Assembly: GCA_018401175.1 (NCBI GenBank)
Contig: JAGYLK010000101.1
Coordinates: 1 to 6,192, forward strand
Origin: Candidatus Altimarinota bacterium
GTDB lineage: Bacteria > Patescibacteriota > Gracilibacteria > UBA4473
DNA length: 6,192 bases
Reading direction: 5' to 3'
The position numbers and the translations under genes were made by a program. The first letter of the stretch is position 1. The number at the start of each line of letters is the position of its first letter. Below the pieces are notes generated by a model. It was not told the DNA's origin, made no database searches, and saw nothing but the letters and a program-made list of their open reading frames with translations. Of this stretch, positions 6,116 to 6,192 are shown piece by piece.

Positions 6116-6192
6116 AAAAAGGTTTCCTCTTCAAACCGATCAAAAAATAGCCATTTCCATTGTTGCAATGGTGTTCTTGTCAACGGCTGGGG
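6108..6192 (+). CDS. Possible N-terminus of a membrane protein (runs off right edge)
   Basis: An open frame from TTG at 6108 continues to the window end. Read as a start, it gives MPKKRFPLQTDQ followed by the hydrophobic KIAISIVAMVFLSTAG: a short basic head and then what looks like a transmembrane segment, the usual form of a cytoplasm-in membrane protein N-terminus. It would overlap the proC-like stop by 8 nt and so share its transcript. An in-frame ATG at 6168 is an alternative start but would cut into the hydrophobic stretch. Only about 28 codons are visible, so no family can be named. Confidence 0.35.
   Translation, partial: MPKKRFPLQTDQKIAISIVAMVFLSTAG

Noticed and set aside
6121..6137. 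GGTTT/AAACC hairpin after the proC-like stop as a terminator
   Set aside because: The stem is only 5 bp with a 7-nt loop and has no T-run on the plus strand; on the minus strand a T-run exists, but no convergent gene is visible. It is also inside the possible next gene.
6157..6171. CCATTG-TTG-CAATGG hairpin near the right edge
   Set aside because: A 6-bp palindrome with a 3-nt loop and no T-run, inside the likely coding frame; probably chance.

Overview
The window carries the end of a core translation/transcription gene cluster from a bacterium that uses the standard code: TGA is the stop of rpoA and rplQ. It is about 40% GC by eye, with short intergenic gaps. Almost no start codon has a Shine-Dalgarno sequence. 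The compact, SD-poor layout and the divergent small ribosomal proteins suggest a Patescibacteria/CPR lineage. Among these the Peregrinibacteria are plausible, because the related Gracilibacteria and Absconditabacteria read TGA as glycine, which is excluded here. This placement is inference, not proof.

Layout: (1) Positions 1-542, minus strand, hold the N-terminal 180 codons of a class II fructose-bisphosphate aldolase, read from a near-consensus promoter at 572-600. (2) Positions 543-884 are an AT-rich divergent intergenic region that ends in a strong promoter (833-860) for the rightward operon. (3) Positions 885-4946 are one tight operon, infA-rpmJ-rpsM-rpsK-rpsD-rpoA-rplQ-rplM-rpsI. It encodes initiation factor IF-1, five 30S/50S proteins of the alpha-operon type, the RNA polymerase alpha subunit, and the L13-S9 pair. 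Gaps are 11-34 nt, or genes overlap at TAATG or ATGA junctions. (4) A UUCG-loop intrinsic terminator (4973-4997) closes the operon and is followed by a GC-rich palindrome with its own T-run. (5) Positions 5040-5233 hold a near-consensus promoter, a 17-codon proline-rich ORF and an intrinsic terminator, placed just before a divergent pyrroline-5-carboxylate reductase (ProC) family gene at 5234-6115. (6) A possible membrane-protein gene begins at the right edge.

The most interesting region is 5040-5233. It has the architecture of a transcription-attenuation leader: promoter, a peptide with 4 Pro in 17 residues, a competing CGGTG pairing segment, and a terminator. It lies directly upstream of a gene whose family makes proline. 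Other oddities are an enlarged IF-1, an insertion in the L36 zinc ribbon, an S11 lacking the Asn that becomes isoaspartate in E. coli, and the general absence of SD sequences.
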